A stretch of DNA of 64,000 nucleotides from Chromatium weissei (GCF_016583765.1 NZ_NRRR01000003.1:186001-250000); one strand, 5' to 3'. Positions 31,112 to 42,710 are shown, counted from the stretch's first letter. The notes: generated by a model from the sequence alone, not told the origin. Translations and numbers: made by a program.

Positions 31112-32368
31112 TTAACGTTGATAAACCGGAAACTGCTGACACAGCGCCAGCACCTGCGTTTTCACTGTTGCAATTGCGGTTTGATCGCCTCGTGCATCAA
31201 TCAAATCACACATCCAGCCCGCCAATTTCCGCGCTTCATCACTGCCAAAACCGCGTGTCGTCATTGCCGGAGTGCCAATACGAATACCGCTGGTCACAAA
31301 AGGCGATTGCGGATCATTGGGCACTGCATTTTTATTCACAGTGATATTCGCCGCACCGAGCCACGCATCAACATCTTTACCAGTCAAACCCTGCCGAATA
31401 AAGCTCACTAAAAATAAATGGTCATCCGTGCCACCGGAAACCACGTCATAACCACGCGCAATGAATACGTCGGCCATGATTCGCGCATTACATACCACCT
31501 GCGTTTGATACGTGCGAAAACTCGGTTCCAATGCTTCTTTGAAAGCAATGGCTTTAGCCGCAATCACATGCATTAACGGTCCGCCTTGAATACCGGGAAA
31601 TACCAGTGAATTCAGTTTCTTTTCAATCTCAGAATTGGCTTTTGCCAGAATGAGTCCACCGCGTGGTCCGCGCAGTGTTTTATGCGTTGTTGTCGTTGTC
31701 ACATCTGCAATCTGTACGGGGCTGGGATATAGACCAGCAGCCACTAATCCAGCAACATGTGCCATATCAACCAATAAATACGCACCGACACTATCAGCAA
31801 TATCGCGGAATCGTTGCCAATTCACAATTCGTGAATAAGCAGAAAAGCCAGCAATGATCATGCGCGGGCGATGTTCATTCGCTAATTGTGCAACTTCTTC
31901 ATAATCAATTTCACCAGTTTCTGAATTCAAACCGTATTGCACAGCGTGATAGAGTTTGCCGGAAAAATTCGGTTTTGCGCCGTGTGTTAAATGTCCGCCA
32001 TGCGCCAAACTCATTCCTAAAACAGTATCGCCAGCATTGCACAGCGCCATAAATACGGCGGTATTCGCTTGTGAACCCGAATGCGGTTGCACATTAGCGT
32101 AATCCGCATTGAATAATTGTTTGGCGCGATCAATTGCTAACTGCTCGGCGACATCGACGTATTCACAGCCGCCGTAATAGCGTTTGCTGGGATAACCTTC
32201 AGCGTATTTATTCGTTAATACGCTGCCTTGTGCTTGCATGACACAGGGGCTGGTGTAATTCTCAGAAGCAATGAGTTCAATGTGTTCTTCTTGCCGTTGT
32301 TCTTCATTCTGAATAGCAGCCCAAATTTCTGGGTCTTGAATACGCATCTGCAGGTTAGATTCAAACAT
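31112..32368 (-). CDS. glyA: Serine hydroxymethyltransferase
   Basis: PLP enzyme converting serine and tetrahydrofolate to glycine and methylene-tetrahydrofolate. The PLP lysine is in [15 protein letters not shown] and the folate/substrate region [11 protein letters not shown] is near the N-terminus. Length is 418 residues from the ATG at 32368; a TTG six codons upstream is less likely. It supplies one-carbon units to purN and the SAM cycle genes in this window. Confidence 0.97.
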   Translation of the reverse strand: MFESNLQMRIQDPEIWAAIQNEEQRQEEHIELIASENYTSPCVMQAQGSVLTNKYAEGYPSKRYYGGCEYVDVAEQLAIDRAKQLFNADYANVQPHSGSQANTAVFMALCNAGDTVLGMSLAHGGHLTHGAKPNFSGKLYHAVQYGLNSETGEIDYEEVAQLANEHRPRMIIAGFSAYSRIVNWQRFRDIADSVGAYLLVDMAHVAGLVAAGLYPSPVQIADVTTTTTHKTLRGPRGGLILAKANSEIEKKLNSLVFPGIQGGPLMHVIAAKAIAFKEALEPSFRTYQTQVVCNARIMADVFIARGYDVVSGGTDDHLFLVSFIRQGLTGKDVDAWLGAANITVNKNAVPNDPQSPFVTSGIRIGTPAMTTRGFGSDEARKLAGWMCDLIDARGDQTAIATVKTQVLALCQQFPVYQR

Positions 32369-32411
32369 TGTTTTATTCTCTAGCAATATAAAGCGGTGTA
32401 TTTTAGCGATT

Positions 32412-33440
32412 TTAGTGAGTCGCGTCGCTGTGACTGCGCGGTAAATGTGCGGTGCGTAAATGCTGAAAATTGCTCAAACGTTCCGGCGCAATCAATCCGG
32501 CATTAACGGCATCACGAATCGCGCAATTCGGTTCGTGGTTGTGATGACAATTCGCAAATTTGCAGCGTCCGAGGTGAGGCTGAAATTCGCGGAAACCCTG
32601 TTGCAATTCATCGCGGCTGATGGCTCCGAGTCGAAAACTGCGCACGCCGGGTGAATCAATTAAACGTCCGTTGGCGGGCAAGCGGTAACAGGTGGTGGCG
32701 GAGGTGGTGTGGCGACCCAAGCCCGTCGCGGCGGATAACTGTCCGATTTGAATGGCTAAATCGGGTAGCAGTATTTTGACTAACGAGGATTTACCCACGC
32801 CCGATTGACCGACTAACACGCTGGTGTGCTCGGCGAGCGCCGCAATCAGTGTTGTGAGCGTGGTGGAATCATGCAGTGTCGTCCAAAACGTGCGGTAACC
32901 AATCGCCGCATAATGTGCAAATCGGCGTTCAAATGCGCGTCGAGCTGGCGCGTCGAGCAAATCCATTTTATTGCCGACTAGCATCGCTTCTACGCCGATC
33001 AATTCCGCAGCAACCAGATACTGATCAATGAGATAGGTGCTCGGTTCCGGTTCAGGTGCGATCAGCACAATGAGTTGCGACAGATTGACCGCAAGTGCTT
33101 TGGGCTGGTCGTTAAAATCAGGACGACTCAATACCGTTGTGCGCGGCAACAGCGCCGTCACGACACCCTGCGCATCGGAAATCCGTTGCCAAACAACGTG
33201 ATCCCCGCACACCGGCTGCCCGATGTTGCGGCGCACCAAACAATGCACCAACTGTCCCGTCGCATCCTCCACCGCAAGATTTGCACCATAACGCACCACG
33301 ACGCGCCCGATTTCTGGTTCACCAATCAATTCAATGTCTTCAGACACAGCATCTGGTCGCGTTTCCAGATGTGAACGGCGGCGCGCCTGAATCGCACGAA
33401 TTCGTTCCAGTTGACGTTCAGATAATCGGCGTTTCGTCAT
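32412..33440 (-). CDS. rsgA: Ribosome small-subunit maturation GTPase RsgA
   Basis: A circularly permuted GTPase that acts in late 30S assembly. The G motifs appear in permuted order: G4 (GNKMDL), then G1 ([10 protein letters not shown]), then G3 (DSPGVRSF). An OB-fold precedes them and a zinc site ([14 protein letters not shown]) follows. Length is 342. It lies 43 bases upstream of glyA on the same strand. Confidence 0.96.
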   Translation of the reverse strand: MTKRRLSERQLERIRAIQARRRSHLETRPDAVSEDIELIGEPEIGRVVVRYGANLAVEDATGQLVHCLVRRNIGQPVCGDHVVWQRISDAQGVVTALLPRTTVLSRPDFNDQPKALAVNLSQLIVLIAPEPEPSTYLIDQYLVAAELIGVEAMLVGNKMDLLDAPARRAFERRFAHYAAIGYRTFWTTLHDSTTLTTLIAALAEHTSVLVGQSGVGKSSLVKILLPDLAIQIGQLSAATGLGRHTTSATTCYRLPANGRLIDSPGVRSFRLGAISRDELQQGFREFQPHLGRCKFANCHHNHEPNCAIRDAVNAGLIAPERLSNFQHLRTAHLPRSHSDATH

Positions 33441-33548
33441 CGAATGCGCACCAGCAACGGCATTAAAATTCTCAAATTAAAATCATCGTTTTTTCTTTGC
33501 AGCGGAATAATATGCAATTTAATACTCATGTTGATCACTCTATGCGCA

Positions 33549-33575
33549 TAAAAAAACCCGCAGTGATGCGGGTTT
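33549..33575. terminator. Hairpin terminator downstream of ypjD
   Basis: AAACCCGCA and TGCGGGTTT form a perfect 9-bp stem with a GTGA loop, and six T follow on the minus strand. It is about 100 bases after the ypjD-like stop. The rest of 33441-33671 shows nothing else. Confidence 0.85.
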
Positions 33576-33671
33576 ATAAACTGTCAATCAATTACACCGA
33601 TTGCGTTAATGAGAGCAGGAATGTCAAATTTCCGACTTTTCAATTGAGCAATCATTTAAGGTCTTTAATCA

Positions 33672-34487
33672 TCAACTCACTGGCGGCGTTAAAATGAATT
33701 CCAATACGATTTTGGTTCCGAAATACGCCAGAATGAGAATAACAAAACCGCCGAGCGTCCAAATAATTGCCGTGCGTCCGCGCCAGCCATTACGAAAACG
33801 TCCAACCAATAATCCGCCAAAGACCAGCCACGCCATGACCGATAACACTGTTTTATGCACCAAATGTTGTGCAAACATGTTTTCTAAAAAGGCAAATCCG
33901 CTTAATAGCGCCAAGGTGAGCAGTACAAATCCCGCGCCAATCATTTCAAATAATAGGCTTTCCATTGTTTGTAATGGCGGCAGACTGCGAATGAATCCGC
34001 CGAGGTGACGGCGACGTAGATGACGGTCTTGTACTGCCAGTAAAATGGCTTGACCAGAGGCGAGTGTCAGCAGGCTATACGCCAGCATTGAAAGCAATAC
34101 GTGAACTTTGAGCGACCAGCTCGCAGTCGGACGAAGAAAGGCGACTTCGGCAAAATTGGCTTCCAATACCAGACTCAATGCCGCAGCCGGTAACAAAATC
34201 AAACCGAGATTGTCCACCGGTTTGGTCAAACTGGAGACCAGTAGCAGCGCAACAATCGTCCATGCCGTCAGCGCCAGCGCGTGATAAAAACCCAAATTGA
34301 TTCCGCCTTGACTGAAAATGCTGTCCCACAGCAGCCAGCTATGCAGCAGCAAACCGGCAAACCCAATTGCAATCGCAAAATTGCGTTCAGGAATCCAGCC
34401 TTCTTTACGAAATAAGCGCATTCCAATTAAACCGGAAGCTGCGAGATAGCAAAGGGTAGCGATCGTGGCAAAAATAGTATGAGTCAT
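33672..34487 (-). CDS. ypjD: CcsA/YpjD-like inner-membrane protein
   Basis: A 271-residue protein with about eight membrane helices of the cytochrome c assembly (CcsA/HemX) type. His residues lie at helix ends in LKVHVLLSMLAYSLL and LVHKTVLSVMAWLVFG. Its divergent position next to ffh is the known context for ypjD. The true function is unclear; heme handling is inferred from the family. Start is the ATG at 34487; the frame extends to 34631 but that part would overlap the ffh start. Confidence 0.88.
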   Translation of the reverse strand: MTHTIFATIATLCYLAASGLIGMRLFRKEGWIPERNFAIAIGFAGLLLHSWLLWDSIFSQGGINLGFYHALALTAWTIVALLLVSSLTKPVDNLGLILLPAAALSLVLEANFAEVAFLRPTASWSLKVHVLLSMLAYSLLTLASGQAILLAVQDRHLRRRHLGGFIRSLPPLQTMESLLFEMIGAGFVLLTLALLSGFAFLENMFAQHLVHKTVLSVMAWLVFGGLLVGRFRNGWRGRTAIIWTLGGFVILILAYFGTKIVLEFILTPPVS

Positions 34488-34600
34488 ATGCGTGGCGGCG
34501 TTGGCTGTTGATACTGAAAACGTAGGGACAAATTCACGCAAAACATTATAGTGACAAGTGCCTGCATGAGGCAGGTAGCGACATTTATTGAGGTCAATAC

Positions 34601-35986
34601 ATGTTTGAAACTCTTCAAGATCGCTTTGCAAATATCCTAACCGATTTGCGCGGTCAGGGTCGCCTGACCGAGGACAACATTAAAGACAGTTTGCGCGAAG
34701 TACGCATGGCGCTATTGGAAGCAGATGTAGCACTGCCCGTTGTACGCCAATTCATTGATGAAGTGCGCGAAAAAGCACTCGGTGAAGCTGTCGCAAAAAG
34801 CCTCACGCCCGGTCAGGTGCTGATCAAGATCGTCAATGACGAACTGGTCACGTTGATGGGTCAAGCCAATGCACAACTGAATCTCACCGCGCAACCGCCC
34901 GCCGTGGTGCTGATGGCCGGTTTGCAAGGCTCCGGCAAAACCACGAGCGTGGCCAAGCTGGCGCGCTGGCTGCAAGAAAAACAGAAAAAATCCGTGCTGG
35001 TCGTCAGTTGCGACGTGTATCGCCCCGCTGCGATTGAACAGTTGAAAACGGTAGCCGCAGAAGTTGGCGCAGCATTTTGTGCCAGCAGCGGCAACGAGCA
35101 GCCACTTGATATTGCAAAACGGGCGCTCGATGACGCTCGCCGTCACTACAAAGATGTGCTGATTGTCGATACCGCCGGACGATTGCATGTCGACGCAGCA
35201 ATGATGGACGAAATCAAAGCCATTCACGCCGCGCTCAATCCAGTGGAAACGCTGTTTGTCGTGGACGCGATGACCGGTCAGGACGCAGCGAATACCGCCA
35301 AAGCGTTCGATGCAGCATTGCCACTAACGGGCGTAATTCTCACCAAAACCGATGGCGATGCGCGAGGTGGCGCGGCGTTGTCGATTCGCCAAATCACTGG
35401 CAAACCAATCAAATTTCTCGGCACTGGTGAGAAAACCACCGCGCTGGAGCCGTTTTACCCAGAACGTGTCGCATCGCGCATTCTCGGCATGGGCGATGTC
35501 GTGTCGCTGGTCGAAGAGGTGCAGGCGCGAGTCGATCAAGACAAAGCCGAGAAGCTGGTCAAGAAACTCAAAAAGGGTAAAGATTTCGATCTCGCTGATT
35601 TCAAAGAACAATTGGAACAGATGAACAAGATGGGCGGCATGGCCAGCCTGATGGAAAAACTGCCGGGCATGGGACAACTGCCCGATCACGTTAAAAGCAA
35701 AGCCAGCGACCGTGAGATGGGCAAGTTAGTTGCGATCATCAATTCGATGACACCGAATGAGCGGCGTTTTCCGGCGATTATCAAAGGCTCGCGCAAACGG
35801 CGCATCGCTGCCGGATCGGGAACGCAGGTGCAGGATATTAACCAATTGTTAAAGCAATTCATGCAGATGCAGAAGATGATGAAGAAAATGCAGGGCGGCG
35901 GTATGACCAAACTGATGCGTTCGATGCAAGGGCGTTTACCGCCGGGCTTTGGTGGTGGCTTACCGCCGGGCGGATTTTCGCTGTGA
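34601..35986 (+). CDS. ffh: Signal recognition particle protein Ffh
   Basis: The SRP54 GTPase that binds signal sequences and 4.5S RNA and docks with FtsY. The N domain is followed by the G domain (G1 GLQGSGKTT, DTAGRLHVD, TKTDGDARGG) and a Met-rich M domain (FMQMQKMMKKMQGG). Length 461 is normal. The mepA frame overlaps its stop. Confidence 0.98.
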   Translation: MFETLQDRFANILTDLRGQGRLTEDNIKDSLREVRMALLEADVALPVVRQFIDEVREKALGEAVAKSLTPGQVLIKIVNDELVTLMGQANAQLNLTAQPPAVVLMAGLQGSGKTTSVAKLARWLQEKQKKSVLVVSCDVYRPAAIEQLKTVAAEVGAAFCASSGNEQPLDIAKRALDDARRHYKDVLIVDTAGRLHVDAAMMDEIKAIHAALNPVETLFVVDAMTGQDAANTAKAFDAALPLTGVILTKTDGDARGGAALSIRQITGKPIKFLGTGEKTTALEPFYPERVASRILGMGDVVSLVEEVQARVDQDKAEKLVKKLKKGKDFDLADFKEQLEQMNKMGGMASLMEKLPGMGQLPDHVKSKASDREMGKLVAIINSMTPNERRFPAIIKGSRKRRIAAGSGTQVQDINQLLKQFMQMQKMMKKMQGGGMTKLMRSMQGRLPPGFGGGLPPGGFSL

Positions 35987-35997
35987 GACGCAATTCG

Positions 35998-36843
35998 ATG
36001 ATCCGGCGTGCGCCAGCGTTAATTTTATTTAACTTTCTGATAATGATTGCATTTGGCGCAGCAGCGACACCGTGGGGCGAAGTGCAAACGCCAACGGCTG
36101 GCGCGCCGCAAGTGATTGGCAGCGTTGCCAACGGCTGCATCAGCGGAGCGCGCACGTTGCCGGAGAGCGGCGATGGTTACGTCAATGTCCGCCGTTATCG
36201 CAACCGTTTTTACGGTCATCCCACCTTGCTGCGTTTTATTACCGATCTCGGGCGCATTCAGCAGCAGCATTCCAACCTTCTGATGATGGTCGGCGATCTC
36301 AGTCAGCCACGCGGCGGTTTGATGTCATCGTCGCATCGCAGTCATCAAAATGGTTTAGATGTCGACATCTGGTTGACGTTGGCAGAATCGGTTAACGCCG
36401 CTCGGCAGTTGATGGATCACGCCGATGATCCGCCGAGCATGGTGCGCAGCGACGGTTTGAACACGAGCGCGTATTGGAGCGCGAATCAGCGGTTTTTAAT
36501 TGAAACCGCAGCGCGGCAGCGCTCGGTGGAGCGCATCTTTGTGAATCCGGTGATCAAACGGGCGCTGTGTCAAAACGCGACTGCTGCGGATCGTGGCTGG
36601 TTGCACAAGGTGCGTCCGTGGAAAGGACACGATGCACATTTTCATGTGCGGCTGGCGTGTCCGCCCGGCAGCTCGCAATGTGAAGCACAGAATCCATTGC
36701 CATCCGGCGACGGTTGCGGTGAAGAATTGGATTGGTGGTTTACCGAAGAAGCGCGCAAACCGAAACAAGCCATTCCCGGCTACGCGCCACCTAAACCGAC
36801 GAAGCAGCCCGCAGCTTGTCGTGACGTGTTACAAGCGCCGTGA
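35998..36843 (+). CDS. mepA: Penicillin-insensitive murein endopeptidase MepA
   Basis: A periplasmic LAS-family zinc peptidase that cuts D-Ala-meso-DAP crosslinks in peptidoglycan. A signal peptide (ALILFNFLIMIAFGAAA) is followed by the metal-site segments SSSHRSHQNGLDVD and GHDAHFHVRLACP. Length is 281 from the ATG at 35998; a GTG at 35983 overlapping the ffh stop is an alternative. It is followed by yraN with a four-base overlap. Confidence 0.94.
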   Translation: MIRRAPALILFNFLIMIAFGAAATPWGEVQTPTAGAPQVIGSVANGCISGARTLPESGDGYVNVRRYRNRFYGHPTLLRFITDLGRIQQQHSNLLMMVGDLSQPRGGLMSSSHRSHQNGLDVDIWLTLAESVNAARQLMDHADDPPSMVRSDGLNTSAYWSANQRFLIETAARQRSVERIFVNPVIKRALCQNATAADRGWLHKVRPWKGHDAHFHVRLACPPGSSQCEAQNPLPSGDGCGEELDWWFTEEARKPKQAIPGYAPPKPTKQPAACRDVLQAP

Positions 36844-37220
36844 ATTGCCGCACTTCGTCTCGGTCAAACGCGAATAACACGGCTGTCGGCGCAGCGATGG
36901 AGCAATTGGCGGAGTCGTTTCTGGTCGCACGCGGTTTGCAAGTGCTCGCTCGCAATCACCGCTGCCGCTTCGGTGAACTGGATTTGATTGTGCGCGATGA
37001 AACTGTGCTGGTGTTTGTCGAAGTGCGGTTTCGACGCTCGGCGGAATTTGGTGGCGCGGCAGCGAGTGTGAATCGCCGCAAACAGCAGCGTTTAATTGCC
37101 GCAGCGCAGCATTACCTTCAGACCAATCCGCTGTCGTTACCGTGCCGTTTCGACGTGGTGGCCATTCGCAGTCAACACGACATTAACTGGATTCAAAATG
37201 CCTTTATTCTTGAAAATTAA
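36840..37220 (+). CDS. yraN: YraN family (UPF0102) protein
   Basis: A 126-residue protein of the YraN family with an endonuclease-like fold. The motifs VLARNHRCRFGELDLIVRD and VFVEVRFRR hold the E-x(n)-E/D-L-D and E-V-K/R type residues of the nuclease core. Its biological role is not settled. The start is GTG at 36840, overlapping the mepA stop, because homology begins before the internal ATG at 36897. It overlaps the next gene by 23 bases. Confidence 0.9.
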   Translation: MNCRTSSRSNANNTAVGAAMEQLAESFLVARGLQVLARNHRCRFGELDLIVRDETVLVFVEVRFRRSAEFGGAAASVNRRKQQRLIAAAQHYLQTNPLSLPCRFDVVAIRSQHDINWIQNAFILEN

Positions 37221-37785
37221 CGGTTTTATTATTTTGATGCTGGCGCTGTCTGGCTGTGCGCCGGTGTTATTGGGTGGTGCAGCGGCTGGCGCGGGCGTGT
37301 CTGCGCTGTACGACCGCCGCGACGCGCAAACACTGTTTGACGATCAACAAATTCAATTTGCGGCACTGGGGGCGCTCAAACAGGACGCTCGCATCAAAAG
37401 TCAAGCCGATGCGATTTCCATCACCAGCTACAACCGCACTGTGTTGTTAACTGGGCAGATTGAAGCCGAAGCCGTCGCCAATCGAGCGGTGGAGCGCATT
37501 CGACGTTTAGCCAAAGTGAAGCGCGTCATCAACCAATTGAATTTTGGAATGCCGCTGAGTTTCGCCCGCAAAGCCGAAGATGCCTACATCACATCCCGCG
37601 CCAAATTGGCGTTGACACAAATCGGCTTACCGGATTTCAACGTCACTCGCGTCAAAATTGTGACATCTGACGGCGTGGTTTATCTGCTCGGTTTGGTGCG
37701 TCAAAAAGAAGGCGCGGCCGCCATCGAAAAAGTGCGTTATGTGCCCGGCGTGTTGCGCGTGGTTGATTTGTTTGAATATCAATGA
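37198..37785 (+). CDS. dolP: BON-domain outer-membrane lipoprotein (DolP/YraP)
   Basis: A 195-residue lipoprotein. The lipobox LSGC is near residue 19; the residue after Cys is Ala, so outer-membrane sorting is expected. Two BON domains follow (about 50-120 and 125-190). DolP supports outer-membrane integrity and BAM activity. Order yraN-dolP matches E. coli, without diaA between. The ATG at 37198 lies inside yraN in another frame. Confidence 0.92.
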   Translation: MPLFLKINGFIILMLALSGCAPVLLGGAAAGAGVSALYDRRDAQTLFDDQQIQFAALGALKQDARIKSQADAISITSYNRTVLLTGQIEAEAVANRAVERIRRLAKVKRVINQLNFGMPLSFARKAEDAYITSRAKLALTQIGLPDFNVTRVKIVTSDGVVYLLGLVRQKEGAAAIEKVRYVPGVLRVVDLFEYQ

Positions 37786-39194
37786 GTTTTGCTGATTCTC
37801 ATTCCGCATTTTCCGCTGGTTTTCGCGCCAGCCTCGCCCAAATCGCTGGCGACGGCTGTTTGTTGACCGATCCTGCCGACTGCTGGGCATATGGCTACGA
37901 CAACAGCCGCCGTCACGCGCTGCCGCAAGCCGTGATTTTCGCCACTGATGAAACGCAAATCGCCGCATTGGTGCGGCTGTGTGCGGAATCGGGAACGCCA
38001 TTGATTGCTCGCGGGCGCGGCACGGGCACAACGGGCGCGACCGTACCGAATCAGGGCGGCATCGTGCTGTCATTTGAACGGATGAATCAAATCATTCGCC
38101 TCGCGCCAGCGGATCGGTTGGCGGTGGTGCAGCCGGGCGTGTTGAATGCGCAATTGCAGCAAGCGATTGAACCACTGGGTTTTTTCTGGCCACCCGATCC
38201 GACCAGCGCTGCCACCTGCACCATCGGCGGCAATCTCGCTTACAACTCTGCTGGGCCGCGAGCGGTGAAATACGGCACTCCGCGTGATAATACGCTGGGT
38301 TTACGCGCCATTGACGGGCGCGGCGAGCCGTTTCACACCGGCGTGCAAACCACGAAAGGCGTGGTGGGTTATGACCTGACGCGGCTACTGATTGGTTCGG
38401 AAGGCACGCTGGCGCTGTTGACCGAGGCGACGTTGAAATTAACGCCGTTGCCGGAAACGCGGCGAACGCTTCGCGCCAGCTACGTCGATATTCACGCGGC
38501 AGCCGCAGCGGTGTCGGCGATCATGGCGCAGCCCGTCACACCCTGCGCATTGGAATTCATGGACGCGGCAGCACTGGCAACGGTGCGCCATTACGCGCCA
38601 CTCGATGTGCCAGCCGATGTCGGAGCGTTGCTGATGATTGAAGTGGACGGCGCTCACGCCTGCATTGACGCGGCAGTTGCTGCCGTGAGTGCGGCGGCGA
38701 CCGTGACGGGTTTGCGCGAATTGCGGCGCGCAGAATCGGCAGCGGAGGTTGCCGCACTGTGGAAAATTCGCAAATCGCTATCACCGACACTGCGACACAT
38801 CGCACCGAAAAAAATCAATGAAGACGTGGTCGTGCCGGTATCACGAATGGGCGAATTTATCGATGGATTGGAACGGCTGGCGCACGAAACCGCCATTCGT
38901 ATCGTCAATTTTGGTCACGCCGGCAATGGCAACATTCACGTTAACTTATTGATTAACCCTGAGGATACGGCTGAAGTTGCCCGCGCCAGCGCATGTTTGA
39001 ATGCGATGTTTACGCTGGTGCTGCAGCTCGGTGGCACGTTGTCGGGTGAGCACGGCGTGGGTTTGGAAAAACGCGAATTCGTTGAACGTGAACTTGATTC
39101 AGTGGCGCTGCGGTTAATGGCAGCGATTAAACAGAGCTTTGATCCGGCAAACATTCTCAATCCCGGCAAGGGCTTACCTATTCAGAGTACATAA
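37782..39194 (+). CDS. FAD-linked D-2-hydroxyacid oxidase (GlcD/Dld-like)
   Basis: A 470-residue flavoprotein of the GlcD / D-lactate dehydrogenase family. The FAD-binding PCMH domain has RGRGTGTTGATVPNQGG and GSEGTLALLTEATLKL. The C-terminal oxidase domain has FGHAGNGNIHVN and SGEHGVGLEK. It probably oxidises D-lactate or glycolate and passes electrons on. No GlcE or GlcF partner is adjacent, which favours a single-subunit D-lactate dehydrogenase, though the substrate is unproven. It overlaps dolP by four bases. Confidence 0.9.
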   Translation: MSFADSHSAFSAGFRASLAQIAGDGCLLTDPADCWAYGYDNSRRHALPQAVIFATDETQIAALVRLCAESGTPLIARGRGTGTTGATVPNQGGIVLSFERMNQIIRLAPADRLAVVQPGVLNAQLQQAIEPLGFFWPPDPTSAATCTIGGNLAYNSAGPRAVKYGTPRDNTLGLRAIDGRGEPFHTGVQTTKGVVGYDLTRLLIGSEGTLALLTEATLKLTPLPETRRTLRASYVDIHAAAAAVSAIMAQPVTPCALEFMDAAALATVRHYAPLDVPADVGALLMIEVDGAHACIDAAVAAVSAAATVTGLRELRRAESAAEVAALWKIRKSLSPTLRHIAPKKINEDVVVPVSRMGEFIDGLERLAHETAIRIVNFGHAGNGNIHVNLLINPEDTAEVARASACLNAMFTLVLQLGGTLSGEHGVGLEKREFVERELDSVALRLMAAIKQSFDPANILNPGKGLPIQST

Positions 39195-39197
39195 CTC

Positions 39198-40016
39198 ATG
39201 TTCAAAATTGTGACATTTAATGTCAATGGAATTCGCGCCCGTCCGCATCAAATAGAAGCCATTCAACTTGCCCATAATCCCGATGTGCTGGCGCTGCAAG
39301 AATGCAAAGTTGCCGATGAACAATTTCCATTAGAATGGACGCAGCAACTGGGTTTTAATACCGCAATTCATGGGCAAAAAGGACATTACGGCGTGGCATT
39401 ACTCAGTAAAAAAGCGCCATTGCAAATTGCCAAAGGATTTGCGCATGACGCAATTGATGCCCAGCGGCGTTTAATCAGCGGTTGCTATTCATTGCCGCGT
39501 GGCGGTGAATTAACAATCATTAATGGTTATTTTCCACAGGGTGAAGAGCGCGACCATCCATTAAAATTTCCAGCGAAGCAGCGATTTTATTCCGAGTTGC
39601 TGGCACATTTGCAAATGAATCATTCGCCTGATCAATTGCTGGCAATCGTTGGTGATTTGAATGTTGCGCCATTGGAAAATGACATTGGAATTGGCGATGC
39701 AAACGCCAAACGTTGGCGACGTACTGGCAAATGCGGTTTTTTACCGGAAGAACGCGATTGGTTTAATGCGCTGTTGAATTGGGGTTTCATTGATGCTTAT
39801 CGAACTATTTATCCCGATGTCACCGATCAATTCAGCTGGTTTGATTATCGCTCGCGGGGTTTTGAAGATCAGCCTCGGCGCGGTTTGCGCATTGATCACA
39901 TTTTAATCACTGCGCCGCTGGCAGCGCAGTTGCGTAATGTTGGAATTGATACCACTATTCGCGGTATGGATAAACCATCAGATCATTGTCCAGTATGGGC
40001 ATCTTTTGAATTATGA
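39198..40016 (+). CDS. xthA: Exodeoxyribonuclease III
   Basis: AP endonuclease and 3' exonuclease of base excision repair. Catalytic motifs: FNVNGIRAR, LQECKV with the metal-binding Glu, GDLNVAPLENDIG, and the terminal DHCPVWASF. Length 272. It follows the FAD oxidase by three bases. It converges with a DUF2750-like gene. Confidence 0.95.
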   Translation: MFKIVTFNVNGIRARPHQIEAIQLAHNPDVLALQECKVADEQFPLEWTQQLGFNTAIHGQKGHYGVALLSKKAPLQIAKGFAHDAIDAQRRLISGCYSLPRGGELTIINGYFPQGEERDHPLKFPAKQRFYSELLAHLQMNHSPDQLLAIVGDLNVAPLENDIGIGDANAKRWRRTGKCGFLPEERDWFNALLNWGFIDAYRTIYPDVTDQFSWFDYRSRGFEDQPRRGLRIDHILITAPLAAQLRNVGIDTTIRGMDKPSDHCPVWASFEL

Positions 40017-40031
40017 ATGACAACATTGGGA

Positions 40032-40424
40032 TTACTTTTTTTGAACAATTGCCATTAAATCATCGCGCAAACTCAATGGATCGGTGACCATGCAGGAACC
40101 ATCTAACGCCGGAAATACAGCAACTAAACGGTCATCATTCGCCATACCGGGCAACCAACGTTCCATGAATACGGCGAGCGGTAATGGTTCGGGTTGACAG
40201 TCAGCCCAATCTTCATTTGCTAATGCTTTTGCAAACTCTGGTGCAGGCCAAAATGGAAAACAACTGTGACCTTCGTCATCACAGAAAGAGACAAATCCAT
40301 CTTCACCTTTTAATGTCCATACTTGAGTTTTTTTCGCAACTTCCGTTATAAAAAGTTCATAACGTTGCGTAGTGGACAATTCAAAAATGGCGGTAATCTC
40401 ATCAGTCGATCGAAATGTTTTCAT
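40032..40424 (-). CDS. DUF2750-like protein
   Basis: About 130 residues. The sequence around YELFITEVAKKTQVWTL, CFPFWPAPEFAKALAN and LAVFMERWLPGM resembles DUF2750, a small cytosolic family of unknown function related to immunity-like proteins in some genomes. No toxin is next to it. The start could also be 40472; AGAG before 40424 favours the shorter form. Confidence 0.7.
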   Translation of the reverse strand: MKTFRSTDEITAIFELSTTQRYELFITEVAKKTQVWTLKGEDGFVSFCDDEGHSCFPFWPAPEFAKALANEDWADCQPEPLPLAVFMERWLPGMANDDRLVAVFPALDGSCMVTDPLSLRDDLMAIVQKK

Positions 40425-40571
40425 TGCTGAACTCTTGTGCTTTGGTTGTAAAAACGAGATGCTATTATTCATAATGCCGTTATCAAGATGGCTAGGTTAA
40501 GCAATTTGCAGTTTAACAGCATTTTTGCTTTCGTGACGTTTACTGATTTTCATTTCATTTAGGTTTATTTC

Positions 40572-41678
40572 ATGTCTGCTGTATTCTGTCCACCGCCTGA
40601 ATTGGCGATCATCGTGCCGACGTATAATGAAGCGCATTCGGTTGCCGAATTGGTGCGACGCGTGACAGCGGTATTGAATACAACTGCTTGGGAAATCATC
40701 TTTGTGGACGACGATTCACCCGATGGAACTGCCGAGCAAGTGCGCGAATTAGCACGACAAAATGCGCGAGTGCGATTGATTCAACGCATCGGACGGCGCG
40801 GTCTATCATCGGCGTGTATTGAAGGCATGTTAGCAACGACAGCACCCTTTTTAGCGGTAATGGATGGCGATTTACAGCATGATGAAACGCTATTGCCGCG
40901 CATGTTGGAGACATTGAAAAATGAATACGACATTGTGATTGGCAGTCGTTATATTGATGGCGGTGGCGTGGGCGAATGGAATACGCGGCGGCAATGGATG
41001 AGTCGATTAGCGACACGCATTGGTCAACGTCTAATTCATGCTGAATTGCACGATCCAATGAGCGGTTTTTTCATGGTACGCGCCAGCGTGATTCGCAATT
41101 GCGTTCATCATTTGAGCGGCGTGGGCTTTAAGATTTTATTAGATATTTTCTTTGCTACACCAATACCGCTGCGTTTTCGAGAATTGCCGTTTATTTTTCG
41201 GCAGCGAATCGCTGGCACGAGTAAATTGGAATCAGCGGTGCTGTGGGAATATCTGTTGATGCTGACACAGCGATTGATTGGCACACGAATTCCCTTGCGT
41301 TTCATAGCCTTTTCATTGATTGGCGGGCTGGGTGTCGCCGTACACATGGCAGTGCTGTGGCCGATTCTACATCTGCTCGGCTCAACCGCCTTTCTGCTCG
41401 GTCAAGCCACCGCAACACTGGTCTCCATGACGAGTAATTTCTTTCTAAACAACATCTTAACTTACCGCGATCAACGACTGGTCGGTCGGCAACTACTGTG
41501 GGGCTGGTTGAGCTTCGTGGTCGTGTGCGGACTGGGTGCGCTGGCGAATGTCGGCATTGCCAACGCTTTGTTTCAACAAGGAAATTCAGGTTGGTTTTTA
41601 TCGGCACTGGCGGGTATTTTAGTCGGTGCGGTATGGAATTACGCAGTCACTGCCGTTTACACTTGGAAACCGCATTGA
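40572..41678 (+). CDS. GT2 polyprenol-phosphate glycosyltransferase fused to GtrA domain
   Basis: A 368-residue fusion. Residues 1-240 are a dolichol-phosphate-mannose-synthase-like GT2 (VPTYNEAHSVAEL, DDDSPDGTAE, the metal site MDGDLQHDE). Residues about 245-365 are a GtrA-like four-helix membrane domain. It would make a polyprenol-phosphate sugar and may help move it across the inner membrane. No acceptor genes are adjacent, although two glycan regions lie in the window. A separate GT2 and GtrA pair occurs at 62146-63548. Confidence 0.92.
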   Translation: MSAVFCPPPELAIIVPTYNEAHSVAELVRRVTAVLNTTAWEIIFVDDDSPDGTAEQVRELARQNARVRLIQRIGRRGLSSACIEGMLATTAPFLAVMDGDLQHDETLLPRMLETLKNEYDIVIGSRYIDGGGVGEWNTRRQWMSRLATRIGQRLIHAELHDPMSGFFMVRASVIRNCVHHLSGVGFKILLDIFFATPIPLRFRELPFIFRQRIAGTSKLESAVLWEYLLMLTQRLIGTRIPLRFIAFSLIGGLGVAVHMAVLWPILHLLGSTAFLLGQATATLVSMTSNFFLNNILTYRDQRLVGRQLLWGWLSFVVVCGLGALANVGIANALFQQGNSGWFLSALAGILVGAVWNYAVTAVYTWKPH

Positions 41679-41725
41679 ATTTGCAATATCAACTTTCAAT
41701 TAGCAGTTATTAAAAATTGAATTAA

Positions 41726-42637
<912 letters not shown>

Positions 42638-42710
42638 ATTTTCATTCTAAATGCTATTCAAATTGCACCTTCGCGTTTTGTTTGAAAAGACGCGACTTCA
42701 ATAACTTTTT